Program-made: the position numbers and the translations under genes
The notes under the pieces: generated by a model
What the model was told of the DNA's origin: nothing
Databases searched by the model: none
Seen by the model: only the letters and a program-made list of their open reading frames with translations
Shown here: positions 23,551 through 35,451 of the stretch, piece after piece
Position numbering within the stretch: position 1 is the stretch's first letter
Layout of the letters: every line of letters starts with the position of its first letter
Assembly (NCBI GenBank): GCA_032622095.1
Contig: CP136061.1
Location: forward strand, 85,164,324 to 85,228,323
Length of the DNA: 64,000 nt
DNA from: Siphonodentalium dalli
Taxonomy: Eukaryota; Mollusca; Scaphopoda; Gadilida; Siphonodentaliidae
Direction: 5' to 3'

Positions 23551-23667
23551 GATGCATACGCGACCCATGATGACCCCTGTTTATATGTCCTGGTTTGCCT
23601 GGATGGAGTATGCAAATGGCATACATCATACCAATATAGGGATGGTACTTAACTGTGCCCAGCAAGC
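23551..23667 (+). pseudogene. Dead tandem copy of exon 4
   Basis: The stretch aligns along most of exon 4, sharing for example the 'catgatgacccctgttta' block and the 'gatggtact' block. Read in the exon 4 frame, the cysteine after Lys (exon 4 KC) has become Trp, the Trp of YWDG has become Arg, and TAA follows DGT. The donor GT has become GC. It therefore cannot serve as a normal module exon. Intron sequence just past it (about 23650-23735) is repeated again at about 23800-23885, so the duplication was tandem and included flanking intron. Confidence 0.8.
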
Positions 23668-24302
23668 AAGTAACCTCTGCTTGATAATTTCATCTCAGTC
23701 TGTTTTACTCTTCACATTTTCTTTAAATGATGTTCCCTATAATGACATATTGATTCTTTTGGTGATACATCAACCAATAGTTGGAAGGCAGTTTTTCATG
23801 TCCAACAAGTAAGTAATCTCTTTGATTTATTCATCTCAATCTGTTTTACTCTTATACATTTCTTTATATGACGTCCCCTATAATGACCTATTTTGACCCA
23901 AAGATGACATGAAGTTTTCTTGGATGGCTGGAGTTCCAGATTATTTGTTCTTGATCTGAGTCAAGAGGAAATAACTATAAGATAACAAATCTCAATCTCA
24001 GATGCAAATAGTGAATCAATCAATTCAGATTTAGAGCTAAAAAAGAATACAAATTTAAGGTTTATTCATAAAGTTAAGTGCTCTTCGTGTCCGTTGTGTT
24101 TTTATATTAAAGGTGAGTGAGTGATCCTTGCAATAGTAGTGCTCGAGCTGGCCAGAAAATATTATTGACCTATTTTTTGCCATTTATGAAGTTGGGCTAC
24201 GTTTTAAGAAGCATCGGCGATTTGGGGATATCAGGAAGACAGCCTTTCCTGGTTATGCCGCCCCAATAACTCATTGTTTGTAGAAATTAATTATGTTATA
24301 TT

Positions 24303-24395
24303 GAGTTATAATCAAAGTCATAATCATAGTCATAAGCATAGTCATAATCATAGTCGTAATCATAGTCATAATCACAGTCATAATCATAGTCTTTA
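24303..24395. repeat. Microsatellite of 'ataatcatagtc' type
   Basis: Interrupted repeats of 'cataatcatagt'. The minus strand reads as a meaningless Asp-Tyr run. Confidence 0.85.
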
Positions 24396-25060
24396 ACAAA
24401 ACAAAAATATATTTGAGAAAATTGAAATGCAAGTGTCATGAAATGTTTGAACTTGTTAATGTTATTGCACGAGTTTGTTGTGACACGATGGTAAAGGAGA
24501 ACCATGTTGTTCTATATTTATTGCACACTCTGGGGACTGTAGATTGTAGTATACTGATATTTAGGTTGATATTTCATAGAACAAACTTCTGAATTATGTA
24601 GACATTGCCTCATAATTTAGTGAAGACATTTTTCTGTTACAGCAGAGGTTGTCAATGACGTAATCGGTTTGTATTGTCTAAGGACAAGACAAATATTTTT
24701 ATTGAACATTTTGAAATCTGTATTTTGCAAAAATAAACCAATGGGTATGCAATATACATGAAAAAGAAAAAAGAAAATGAAATTATAACAAAAATAGAGA
24801 ATAAATCATACTCACAACAAATAACTGATACATTTTTAAGTAGAGTTGTATGAGAACATTTATACTGAAAATATGTACTGATGAGAGCTATAAAACTGTA
24901 GCATAGGTCTACATGTACAGGGCTCAATTTAACTGGATTCACATCACAATTTGCAATGCAATTTTCAATTTCTGCAAACCAATTTAAAAATGAAAAGCAT
25001 CTACATGTAGCTGATATTGAATACCAATATAAACTAATATAGGACTACATGTAGCTAGTA

Positions 25061-25304
25061 TCTAATATATATTTTGGGACTTCTGTCTGTCTGTTTGTCT
25101 GTTAGCAATGGCCGGGAAAACTGCTGGACGGATTTTGACGAAATTTGATACCTAGGGTGCTTTTGTCCGGGGAGTGTTTTGGACGAGTCAAATCATGACC
25201 CCGACCTGACCTTGACCTTCAAAATGGTCAATTCAAGGTCGAATCGCGCCTTTCGATGGATTTCGATGTTACTTAGCCCGGACGAAGTCGGGTCACCCTG
25301 CTAG
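25061..25304 (+). mobile_element. Helitron-like non-autonomous element, 244 bp
   Basis: It begins TCTAATATATATTTTGGG after an A and ends CCTGCTAG before a T. The expected short hairpin lies eight bases before the CTAG end (ccc-ggac-gaa-gtc-ggg at about 25277-25292). A 5' TC, a 3' CTRR preceded by a hairpin, and insertion between A and T without duplication are the Helitron hallmarks. Confidence 0.75.
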
Positions 25305-25400
25305 TCATATATATATGAATGAGTAAATATTTGCCTGTTGTTGGAACCATTAAGATATATTGCCGATTGACTAACAAAGGACATACTACTAGCGACCAGG

Positions 25401-25850
25401 CCTAATAATATGGTGCCGGACATTTACAGAGTGAACCGTACAGTGGGCTAGCATCACTAAATTCACTCTTTGATGACCTAATTCTGCTTAGCAGGTTAGC
25501 ATCACTAAATTCACTCTCTGAGGACCTAATTCTGCTTCGGTCTCATTTTCTCTGGAAAGTATCTTTATCAAATTAACAAAGATTCTTTTTCTTTTTCAGT
25601 TAAATATCTCTATATTTCCAAATCGGATAGACGAAACGTTGCATAATCGAGGTGCTCAATGGGTGAACATCACCATCTTCACCATGTGGGAACCTAAATC
25701 TGGGTCTGGGTCTCCCATAGTAGATGGAGGCTATGCTAATGAGGTCCCAAGAGGATGACGTTGGTGATGCTAGCCCACTGTGAGGGTAGCATCACTACAT
25801 TCACCCTCTGGGGACCTCATTCTGCACATGTCTGGCACCATATTCTCAGG
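25401..25850. repeat. Small TIR element of the 'cccagagggtgaa' family
   Basis: The left end CCTAATAATATGGTGCCGGAC matches the inverse of the right end (CCTGAGAATATGGTGCCAGAC) with four differences. Internal blocks match 17005-17436. No duplication of the target could be fixed. Confidence 0.7.
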
Positions 25851-26015
25851 GGCTATTCATAATTATTTTGATAACTAAGCATGTGCAACTTCAGATAAAT
25901 TGTTAGTGGCGAGTAACTACTGATTCATGTCCTGTTGATGACTGTAAGGGTATTAGTGAGATCTGGAGACATTTGGTGAGATGATTGAAGAGATTATAAG
26001 CCTCAATCATTTTGG

Positions 26016-26330
26016 TTAACCCATTCATGATGGGAGCTGTGATGGTGCAGCATTAAAGATCCTGTGCCAGTCCATTCTCTTATATATGCGAGTCTTCCAT
26101 AGGGAGCCTCGCATATATAAAAGAATGCACTGGCTTTACAAGGTCAAGATAAATATTGTTAGGCCTATGTATTCACTTATATATGTCCATTGGGAGCCTC
26201 GCGTAAATAAAAGAATGCACTGGCTTAATTACAAGGTTAAGATAAATATTGTTAGGCCAATGTATTGACTTAAAAATGTGAGGCTCCCTATGGGAGCACA
26301 GGGTTTTCACAAAATTTCAGGAAGCTCTAG
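26016..26330. repeat. TTAACCC-starting palindromic repeat, copy 1
   Basis: It begins TTAACCCATTCATGATGGG and holds inverted 'cgcatatataagagaatgca' type segments. A second copy with the same block order is at 55930-56153, ending in the same 'tttcaggaagctc'. Confidence 0.7.
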
Positions 26331-26331
26331 T

Positions 26332-26545
26332 CATCAAAGTGTTATGTGTGTTAATGGTGGTATAACAGACACTTACTGATATCTGGTCGTGTTATGTGTG
26401 TTAATGGTGGTATAACAGACTTACTGATATCTGGTCGTGTTATGTGTGTTAATGGTGGTATAACAGACTTACTGATATCTGGTCGTGTTATGTGTGTTAA
26501 TGGTGGTATAACAGACACTTACTGATATCTGGTCATGTCGCCATA
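26332..26545. repeat. Minisatellite, 48/50-bp unit, 4 copies
   Basis: The unit holds 'gttatgtgtgttaatggtgg' and 'ttactgatatctggtc'; copies differ by the two-base step 'acactt' versus 'actt'. Confidence 0.88.
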
Positions 26546-26749
26546 TTTGGTGTTTACTTAAAGAACAGCTTCGTCCCGGAAGTCCACACTGTGCATGATC
26601 TAGGGTGTACTCTATCGTCGATCTGATTGTTCTAGATCACACTTACAAAATGTTTGGCTGAGTTCCCTTTGTCTAATATTGTTTCTACAACTAACGAAAC
26701 TAATACTAATAGAGGAAAGTGCTGACGTAATTTCTTTCTTGATTTCCAG

Positions 26750-26890
26750 AGGTGGCATACAACGACAACTGCAAGACTATTCCAGCAGTCATACCAGACC
26801 AGTGTGTTGTCTCTCTGTCTTGTCAAGGAGGTTTCTGTAAATGTGCTGACAGGACTACAAAGTACTGGGATGGAGACAGCTGTGAAACAA
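26750..26890 (+). CDS. Exon 5: EGF/EB-like six-cysteine module 5
   Basis: Acceptor 'tgatttccag', donor 'gttagt', phase 1, 47 codons. Spacing is C-10-C-5-C-4-C-1-C-12-C with KYWDGDSC. It is very similar to exon 6, including the shared 'aggtggcataca' start, the SLSCQGG core and the 'gaaacaagttagtt' end with donor, which marks a recent exon duplication. Confidence 0.88.
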
Positions 26891-27856
26891 GTTAGTTATA
26901 TTATACATTTTCTCTAGTTTAGCAGTATTTCTATGGGAACATTGTGTAATATAGAAAGATGAATTCAACAAAAATCTGAATAAAGATGTTATTTATTCTT
27001 CCTGAAGAATCTAAGAACCTTATTGTTCAATGCTGCATTCTTTCCAGCTCGGTGAATCCTTGATAGATTATCATTCTCTTTTACTTTAATGTTTTTTTTT
27101 TATCATTTTATTAATTATTTCTCTTCTGTCTTGATATCCTCACTATCAACAAAGTTGACTAAGCGTTCAGTCATGTGCATAATTTTTTATCATAATGAGT
27201 GAAAGCATGAAGATCAGAATATTTCCAGAACTGCTCATGTAGTTTTTGTTGGCAAGAATAACGAACAAAATAAATTTACTTTCTTGCTCTAACTTGAAGA
27301 AAACTTTGGATGAGAATCTTGTAAGTTACATTATTATTCTTAGTTTAGCTTTATGAGCTGCTGTCATCAGTTTGGAACTGATTGTGATATAAACACCGAA
27401 AAGAAAAGTAAGTTCCCCCTCCTATAATCAATGATGGGGTCCTCGTTTTCTGTAATTGTATTGTATTTGTGATGATTACAAATTATGAAGTATTTGTATT
27501 GTATTTGTAGTCAAGACCTTGTAGTCATGTTGACATATAGTACTATTAGTAATTTCAACTTTCTGCATTCCTAATCGCTCCATTGACTGTAACACATGCA
27601 ATTATCCCTTCTCCAAGTTGAGCTACTGTGTCATAGACACTTTCATTTGATTACTTTTGAAGGGGTACTGTACACTAAATCTGACCATTTATGGGACCAT
27701 CTCCTTTTATACTCAACAGAATATATGCAACAAATGAATGATTTTGAGCCATGTATTAGTGCAAGATACACTGGTGTGTACTATGGAGGATCCAAGCAAT
27801 ATGGAAATTATAATTAAAATGAGTTTGTGACTACAGTCATCTTTCTTGAATTCCAG

Positions 27857-27991
27857 AGGTGGCATACAATGGCGGCTGCGACACTAATCCTGTCATAACA
27901 GACCAGTGTGCTGTCTCTCTGTCTTGTCAAGGAGGTGTCTGTAAATGTGTGGGCAGTAATCAGTACTGGGATGGAGACAGCTGTGAAACAA
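27857..27991 (+). CDS. Exon 6: EGF/EB-like six-cysteine module 6
   Basis: Acceptor 'tgaattccag', donor 'gttagt', phase 1, 45 codons. Spacing is C-9-C-5-C-4-C-1-C-11-C with QYWDGDSC. It is the near-duplicate of exon 5, about 1.1 kb downstream. Its first residues (VAYNGGC) also resemble module 1 (VTHNGGC). The following 7.5-kb intron holds a TIR element with a broken transposase-like gene. Confidence 0.88.
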
Positions 27992-28084
27992 GTTAGTTGC
28001 TTATATTAACCTAAATGAATGTAAAAATTAGTCCGGTCAATGGAGTGTAGGACCTACCTAGCAGAAATTCGGAACAAGGTGATT

Positions 28085-29225
28085 TTTATACCCCCTTTTA
28101 AAAAAAAAAGGGGGGTATACTGTTTTGCACCTGTCCGTGCGTCCGTCCGTGCGTCCGTCCGTGTGTCCGTGCGTGCGTCCGTGAGTCTGTACGTCCGTCC
28201 GATGTCTGTTCGTGTCATAACTTGAACAGTAGTGCTCGGATCTCAATGAAATTAGGTATGGATGTTCACTATTATGAGGACATTTAATAGAGGGTTCCAT
28301 CGTTTTGTTTGGATTTTCCATTCTAGAGTTATTCATCTTTGTTTATCTGGAAATAGTGGCTTTTTGGTACGTCTGGTGTCTGTTCATGTCGTAACTTCAA
28401 CAGTTGTGCTGGGATCTCAACCAAATTTGGTGTGGATGTTCACAACTATGAGGACATTAAATAGAGGGTTCCATCGTTTTGTTCCGATTTTCCATTCTAG
28501 AGTTATTCATCTTTGTTTATCTTGACATGTTGGAGTTTTGGTCCATCTGGTGTCTGTTCATGTCATAACCTTTGTTCATCTGGAAATGTTGGCTTTTTGG
28601 TTCGTCTGGTGTCTGTTCATATTGTAACTTCGACAGTTGTACTGGGATCTCAATGGGATTTGGTATGGATGTTCACTACTATGAGGACATTAAAAAGAGG
28701 GTTCCATCGTTTTGTTCCGCTTTTCCATTCTAGAGTTACTCATCTTTGTTCATCTGGAAATAAATGTTGGCTTTTTGGTCCGTCTGGTGTCTTCATGTCG
28801 TAACTTCAACAGTTGTGCTGGGATCTCAATGGAATTTGGTATAGATGTTCACTGCTATGAGGACATTCAATAGGGGGTTCCATTGTTCTGTTCTGCTTTT
28901 CCATTCTAGAGTAATTCATCTTTGTTTATCTGGAAATGTTGGTTGTTTGATCCATCCGATGTCTGTTCAGCTCATAACTTGAACAGTAATGCTTGGATCT
29001 CAATGAAATTTTGTATGGATGTTCACCACTATGAGGACAGTTAATGGCACATTCAAATGTTTGTTTTGGTTTTTTGTTCTATAGTTATTCATCTTTGTTT
29101 ATATGAAAATGCTGATTTCTGGGTCCATATGTCTGAGTATAGCCATCATAAGTTATAGATGTGCCCACACTAGGCGGTATGCCATGAGGGGGTATGCACC
29201 GGACGACAGTCCATCTCTTGTTGTT
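28085..29225. repeat. Full-length interspersed repeat of the 'ggggtatactg' family
   Basis: It starts with a palindromic 'ttataccccctttt...ggggggtatactg', then a cgtccg tract, then several diverged units of about 190 bases. Each unit has 'gggatctcaa', 'gatgttcac', 'tatgaggacat' and 'attctagagttattcatct'. It ends near 'cgacagtccatctcttgtt'. Related copies lie at 1-400, 41815-42445 and in part at 44480-44880. Confidence 0.8.
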
Positions 29226-29449
29226 TCTGTGTGGCATAACCTGGGGAAGACATTTCCAGCATCTAACTTGAGAAAAACTCAGAATTCATGATGGCATCCA
29301 AGATCTCCATTGAGATCTATCAGTTCATATTTGATAAACTTATTTCCAAACTATTCCTGGCATCATATCTCATACACTTGGCTTTGTTCAGGTAAAGAAT
29401 TATACCCCATGATGACCCCATTACAACATGACTGCTTAGATGCCTGCTG

Positions 29450-32400
29450 ATAATAGTCTGGCTGTTGAAGGGTTGAACCCGGAAACAATTCTTAACAAGC
29501 TGAATTTGGTGTCATTCGATGCAGCATAACCCCCTGGTGAACATATCCAAAATCCGCTAAAATCCGTTTTGGGGAATTTATTTTATTCAAGATGGCGTCC
29601 AACATGGCCGCTTGAAAGTTGAACATTTCGAGAAGTCTATTGTTTGACGCACAATATAAAACTATCAACCCGTGTTGTAACCAAAAGTCCTTTTGTAGTA
29701 TATACAATATATGTCCAACACAAACGATGCTGTTTCCGGTTAAAAGACCTAAACATGGCGGCCAAAATGTCAGCCAAAACGGGAAAATATGTGTTTTCTT
29801 TATTTTTCCACTAATTTTCCACATTATGAATGTATTGACTTTGAATCCCCGACCAAAACGAAAGATATATTTATTGAGTATTAAGATTGCTTTCTGGCGA
29901 TAAAGCCACATTCAATCCAGTTCCTTATCAACAACCGTTGAAAAGATTCGTGCAAATCTCCCCACGACAATCCCCACAGGCAGTGACACACTTAATCCCA
30001 TTCTTGCGACATGAACATTGGTTTGTGCCACAAGGAGTTCTTGAAGAAATTTTTCAATTGCATTCCATGAATTAAAGAAGAATTTCGGTGCTGGTTCTAG
30101 GTCAGTCATTATAGCGATAATTATTGACCCCTGCAGTTTCCATCCCCAATGTTTGCAAAGTTTGGGTTCTAGATCTATTTTCCCGAGATATGCCCAGATT
30201 AAAACATGTAAGTGAACCCTAAGACTAAGGCTGCCCTCTCTGTGTGTGTCAGTTTCTGAGGTTCGATAGCAGACCTGCCGGAGGAAACACGGTAATGAAC
30301 TTCGCGTATCTTAGATGATCGAGGGACTCTCCATCCTTGCCCGAGTACATTTGAATGAAAATCTTCGAACTGCCTTGCCTAACTGTTGGGCTGACGCAGC
30401 CCGATTGCTGATTTCTAAGGAAAGATGTTGCAGATGAGCAGACGATTCTAATCGTTTCATCATAAACCCAATTGCTGGCCTCTTCCTCGTAGAAGTCCAT
30501 CCCGACTTTTGATGGAACGCATCATGATTTGCTCAATAACTAGGTCACTTGACAGTCATGCCCAAACCTACTGCTCCTTCGAATAGTATGAACACCATCC
30601 TCTATCAAAGACTTGTATAACCACGGATATTTCTTCTTGGGTAAGTCAAGCATCATTTGCAAAAACAAGCGGCAAACAAATTCAACATTTTCCCAACAAC
30701 TACTAAATGGAGATTCCAATCTCCTGTTCTCTCAGCTCGAATAAAATCTGTCAACATTTCTAGACTCTCCATATACTGTAACCAACGTTTGGATGTTCTG
30801 GATTTCTCGCCAATGTATGTCTTGTAATATAACATAAGTTCGTTCAATTTGAGCAGTTCTATTGAATCGGAAGCAGCCGGAACTGGGATGGACCCATCAA
30901 ACACGTTTACATACAGCTCAATTATTGCTTTCACTTCAATCTGACTAAGCTTCGCCCCTTCGAAACTGTCAGTACCAATTGCAGCGATTCCCTCGATTGC
31001 CAATTCTTCGTTAGTTGATGTCGAAGGTACTTCGATATTTAACGTTGAAGGTACTTCGACATTTGATTTTGCAGATAATTCGGTATCTGATGTCGCGTTT
31101 GATGCCTCGTCATCGGCTGTCGTCTTGGAGATTTCATTTGAATCCTCAGAGATCAATTCATCCAACAGTAAGGGCTCTGTCTACAAGGAAATGACATATG
31201 AGTGCTCGCGAGAATGCCTTCCCGGAAAGCATTGTGGCAACTGTGTTTGAGCCATAAGCGTTTTCAAGAGCCTCATCTAACCCCGACCCATTCATCATGG
31301 TACCAATGCTACCCATGAACTCATCATCAGATGGAAGCCGCCGAGTCTACAAACTATTCCAAGTGACTTGGCTTAAATGATCTCAACCTGTTTGAACCAA
31401 AGTGACTGGTCAAACGCCAAGCATGGAGACAGGGTTTTCCCAACTGTGTCGCGTGATTCTGAATACACATCAAAGTGGAAAACAAACAAGACTCACCTGA
31501 TGGGTTGAGGTCTATTATCGGTAGAAAAAGATCTTCTGACTAGGCTGAATGTTCTGAGCTGTTTGAAGAAAATATGTGTTCCATTAATCCAGACCAGTTC
31601 GGTCTGTTTCATTGCTCGATTTGAAAGCCAACCGCAATGCCAATCAGTGCTCAAACCTGTGTATGGGTCGGTACTCTATAGTGGATAATCCCAGCTTTTT
31701 TGTAGGTTTCTAATGGTGTATGATGGGCACATCCTTGTCTTCGATTAGTTCTTCAACCATAACACGTTTTTGATGAGTGATGACTTTGATATAGGTGCAA
31801 CCAGTGTGTCGTCCTTCTGAAACTGCGAGTATCCCCATAACATGGAATGAACCTTTACCATCAATAGTAGCGACGTTTAGGTCGACTCTATCTGCTGTCG
31901 ACTGAGTAAATGTACCTGGAAAATACTCCATGTGTGTACTCTCAGGATTTTCCACCTGGATCACTGATTGCTCGTACCTGCTTACTTCGTCGTAAGTAAT
32001 TGAAAACCCCAATTTAGAGAGTTCACCAGCAAGCCACCTTGACCTGAAACGCGATCCATTTCAACCCAAATACCAAAAATAGTAGAGGTAATAACAGATT
32101 GTACGATACTGTGACCATTGCTATTCTGTTTTATTTCAGATGGAACTAGTATCTCCAGATACATTTCTAAATGGCGAGAAATCCATTTATTTATGTTGTA
32201 AATATTCCCAATCTCCTCGCTGGTGGTGTAGGTTTTCTTATCATATGTCATTTTCCGTAACTTTGCCCTAATCATCTTCGTGGCGGTCACAACAACTCTG
32301 CCTGCCTCCTCATCTATGTCATCTTTCTTATCCGCATACCGCTTGTCATTTGTCGAGTACGTGGCCATATCTTTGAAGCAAATGTCGTTGCTATGCCTTT

Positions 32401-33955
32401 CGATTTCAGCGAAAAAGATATACTCCCCATACCGTTCTTCCAATTTCTGTTTAAGGCGTTTTATTGAATTAAGATTCTGACCAAATTGCTAGTTCTATCA
32501 TTTGAGTATGTAACTCGGACAGAGTATACAGTTCTGCACCATCCCCAGACTCCAGCCCGGATACACACAGCGAATCAAATGAGCGTTGCATTTCGAGTAT
32601 TTTCAACACTTGGTATACATGATATACGGCTTCTGCAGCAACGAAATCAAGGCAACTTAGAATGAGTTTCTTAACCTTCAATGCTCACAAATCTTCTCTG
32701 GTATTTAATAGGGAGAGTTGCTACTGTTCGCATTTGCCTCATACAGGGATGACGGGGATCTGATATGACACCCTTTCCAGATATGGAACAGTCTTCTTTG
32801 AAATTAACTGGCTCTTGTTTAGACATCATTTTCTTAGAGAGCGGAACCGTATATCCATACACTCAGGATTGACACTGAAGGTTCTTTTCCTATCAGTGAA
32901 ATCACACCTACAATTGTTATGGACCAAGACCTTACCAATGGGTGTGGTTATTGTTGCCCCTTTAAATATTCAGATAAGTGGTTACATCCTCGCTTATCAG
33001 AGAAGTCAATCAAAGTCTCCAATCCTTTTGCCATAACTTGTACCAATGGATTTCCCTTAGTGTCCACATTAAATTGATACATGCTATGAAAGGACGAGAC
33101 TCGCAAGTCCTCTTGAAAGTTGCTGACCCCAACATATGGGTTTGGTTCTGCCATTGCCGAACACGCACCATACCAAACGAGAGAGTATGATAATAAAACC
33201 CCCAAAACATTGCAGTTTGAATATGCAATAAGCCTTCCGCGTATGTTGGCGCCGTTAGGTTTCAACAGAAGACGAAAAATAAACACAATGTCACACAAAA
33301 CACATATCAAAACAACTATATCAAGACATGATGGCCACCACACACTTGAAGAAACAATCGCTACGTTATATTTGATAGTTATATTACATAAATCATTGAA
33401 TTGATAGTCTAATTGGACCATTAAAGGGCATTAAGCACGAGTCATTTAAAATAAAGAGCATTAATTTATATGTAGACCCATCACTTCATCTTTTCATAGT
33501 ATATCGCTACGCTCAAGTAAGAATGAAAAATTCGAGACTAACTATATATTTAGTTTAATGAAAGCAATTAGAGAGCGTTTAATTAAACGGACTTTCATCA
33601 TGATATAAGAAATACGCTTTCCATTGCCCATATGTATGTAAATATATTATCTGATGACCTTGCAATTATATGATCGTTCATTATATTTAAATATATGTAC
33701 TGAAAACAACTTTTATCTAGACCACTTGGCGCTCATACGGAGTCCCGTAGTCACAAATACCTTCATAAATTACGTCAGACCCCTCCCCTATTCAGGGCGC
33801 TGTAGAAAAATTTCCCCAAAGCGGATTTTAGCGGATTTTGGATATGTTATATACGAATGTCTCCTCTTTCGAACGATACCAAATTTAGCTTGTTAAGAAT
33901 TTTTTCCGGGTAGGTCCTATAATTCAGCTCCGACAGCCAGACTATAACTTCAAAA
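29450..33955. mobile_element. TIR element with a broken transposase-like gene, about 4.5 kb
   Basis: Imperfect TIRs of about 130 bases face each other (29450-29580 and 33815-33955). Shared blocks include 'tagtctggctgt', 'aattcttaacaagct' and 'atatccaaaatccgctaaaa'. Between them the minus strand carries a single long but frameshifted protein gene. The target duplication is not resolved (bases at the ends are 'taatagtc' and 'ttatagtc'). The element lies in the intron between exons 6 and 7. I do not recognise its superfamily. Confidence 0.8.
29930..33154 (-). pseudogene. Uncharacterised transposase-like protein, about 1000 residues, with multiple frameshifts
   Basis: Read from 33154 downwards, successive frames give the parts of one protein. 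First is a start at MAEPNPYVGV, then a Cys segment VHNNCRCDFTDRKR (about 32890) and a Cys-poor linker. Next is LSCLDFVAAEAVYHVYQV (about 32650), a helical part (32443-31982) and GFSITYDEVSRYEQS followed by RVDLNVATIDGKGSFHVMG (31990-31850). Then come FLPIIDLNPS, KSLGIVCRLGGFHLMM (about 31380), RAERTGDWNLHL (about 30720), IEQIMMRSIKSRDGLLRGRG (about 30510) and a Cys-rich tail CSCRKNGIKCVTACGDC (about 30000). From memory this layout belongs to a large unnamed family, multi-copy in many metazoans. Frameshifts and stops break it at least six times. Confidence 0.72.
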
Positions 33956-34282
33956 TTGAAGGCCACAAATTTTCTGAAATTTCCAGTATTAAAAAAAAGT
34001 GGAAACACAATAATTTATCTTTCATTTCACAATTTAATATGTGGTTTTTCCAGGAAATAGAACAATATCATGACAATAAAATAAGGAATTTTCCTGTATG
34101 ACAATTTAATTTTAAGTATTCAGCAGAAAGCATGCATACTGTAACGTATGTGTCAATATCTGCTGGTAACATCAATAATTCGCAGAACATTATTATATGC
34201 TTTCAGTGATGATGTTGCCCATGAGTTTCATTTAAAACTGATCTTACACAACAGATCATTCATAAAAGTGACATTTTAGCAT

Positions 34283-34549
34283 TTATTCAGTTCTATTCTA
34301 AATGGATTCTTTCTTTCGGTTATCAAAATATAAATTGGAACAGTCTATTATTCATTTGAGGGGTGTTCAGGTAGTAAAAGCAGATGACAGGCAGAAAGAT
34401 AATACCATAGCAGAATGATTCATAGCCATTGGTTGGAAATTTTCAGATAATAAGTTTAACAAACGATCTATGATAGTTTGTTGAACTTATTATCTGAACA
34501 TTTCCTATGGGATAAATAATCAATGATGCTTTAGTATAGAAAGGGTTAA
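34283..34549. mobile_element. MITE with TTAA end, copy 2
   Basis: It has the same block order as 20897-21153: 'taaatggattct', 'ggtgttcagg', 'gcagatgacag', then an internal palindrome 'cagataataagttt...aacttattatctga'. It ends 'agaaagggttaa'. The left end is degenerate (ttattcag). Confidence 0.7.
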
Positions 34550-34629
34550 ACCAAATTAAAATTCCTGTACATATAAGGCATCTGAAATAGGCCTATAAAT
34601 CATATAATAAACACATTATCACTACATAC

Positions 34630-34756
34630 ATGTACAGTGAAGTGATATTGGTCTTTATATCATGTTGAGTTGAGACTGCGGCAGCTTGTCAGATCCTGGA
34701 TCTTACCTTCTCAACTCGACACCATATGAAAACCAATAACACTTCACTGTAGTTTT
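34630..34756. repeat. Hairpin repeat
   Basis: 'acagtgaagtgatattggt' is mirrored by 'accaataacacttcactgt' about 100 bases on, with an inner 'gttgagttgag...ctcaactcgac' pair. Confidence 0.7.
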
Positions 34757-34924
34757 AATCTGTATTTATTACACACTTAGCCGTGATTTATAAGGATTTC
34801 TCAGTGAATTAAAAGTGATAATGACAAACCTGTGAATTACATCCCCAGTGAGAGCACTTGATCAGCTGATCAGGGACTATTTTGTCACATATTATCTTTT
34901 GAATTAGCAGCTTTTTTCGTGCTT

Positions 34925-35110
34925 GAATGTGTGTAATAAACAGAATAATCAATTGGTTTTGATGATTACGTAACACAATTCACTCAGGGATCTGGTCCTA
35001 TTGTTAAACCCTTGTTTGCTCCACTGACTCAGGGGTTTTACCAGGCCGGCACTTCTTGTGAATTATTTCACATTATCATCAAAACCAATTGATTACTCTC
35101 TACTTATTAT
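34925..35110. repeat. Hairpin repeat
   Basis: 'aatcaattggttttgatgat' at about 34949 is mirrored by 'atcatcaaaaccaattgatt' at about 35076. Middle sequences 'tgactcaggg' and 'tcactcaggg' are also related. Confidence 0.7.
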
Positions 35111-35451
35111 GTGAATGCCTATAAAATAGCAGAAAATTTACTGAAAAGTAGATTGTCATATGTATCTCTTAAAACCACGGTTAAATATGATTTAATTATT
35201 TCAATGTAGCTTTTGTTATTTAACTGTATCTTGCCGTCTGTTTACGCAAGCGTGAATCAATACACCCAGTACATACATGACATGCCCTCTTTAATTAAGT
35301 AGACTTAATAATTTAATTAAGTTAGAGTTAATTTTGCAACTTTAAGCATTGAAAATTTGATATTTCTTTCCAGACATGAATGAGACGTTTCGGTATGATC
35401 TCCACTCCATTTTAACACATTATCTGATATTTACTCCATTATTTTTTACAG

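Larger units (their letters stand above)
23800..26015. other. Intron 4 with several small repeats
   Basis: There is no gene. It contains a degenerate hexamer/12-mer microsatellite, a Helitron-like element and a small TIR repeat (listed separately). The tail of the exon 4 duplication ends near 23885. Confidence 0.5.
33956..35451. other. Intron 6 remainder with palindromic repeats
   Basis: There is no gene. It contains a TTAA MITE copy and two hairpin repeats, listed separately. Confidence 0.5.

Noticed and set aside
24296-24505. Frame with an Asp-Tyr run
   Set aside because: It is the translation of a microsatellite.
27340-27410. Possible small exon ending in 'gaaaagtaagtt' between exons 5 and 6
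   Set aside because: In phase 1 it opens with a TAG stop and has no module pattern.
28058-28336. Frame with a HTDGRTDGRTD run
   Set aside because: It is the translation of the cgtccgtcc tract of an interspersed repeat.
29381-29450. Exon-like start after 'ttggctttgttcag' reading GKELYPMMTPLQHDC, just left of the TIR element
   Set aside because: A stop follows within 20 codons, and the conserved CKC...YWDG..C half is not found on the far side of the element, so a split module exon cannot be supported.
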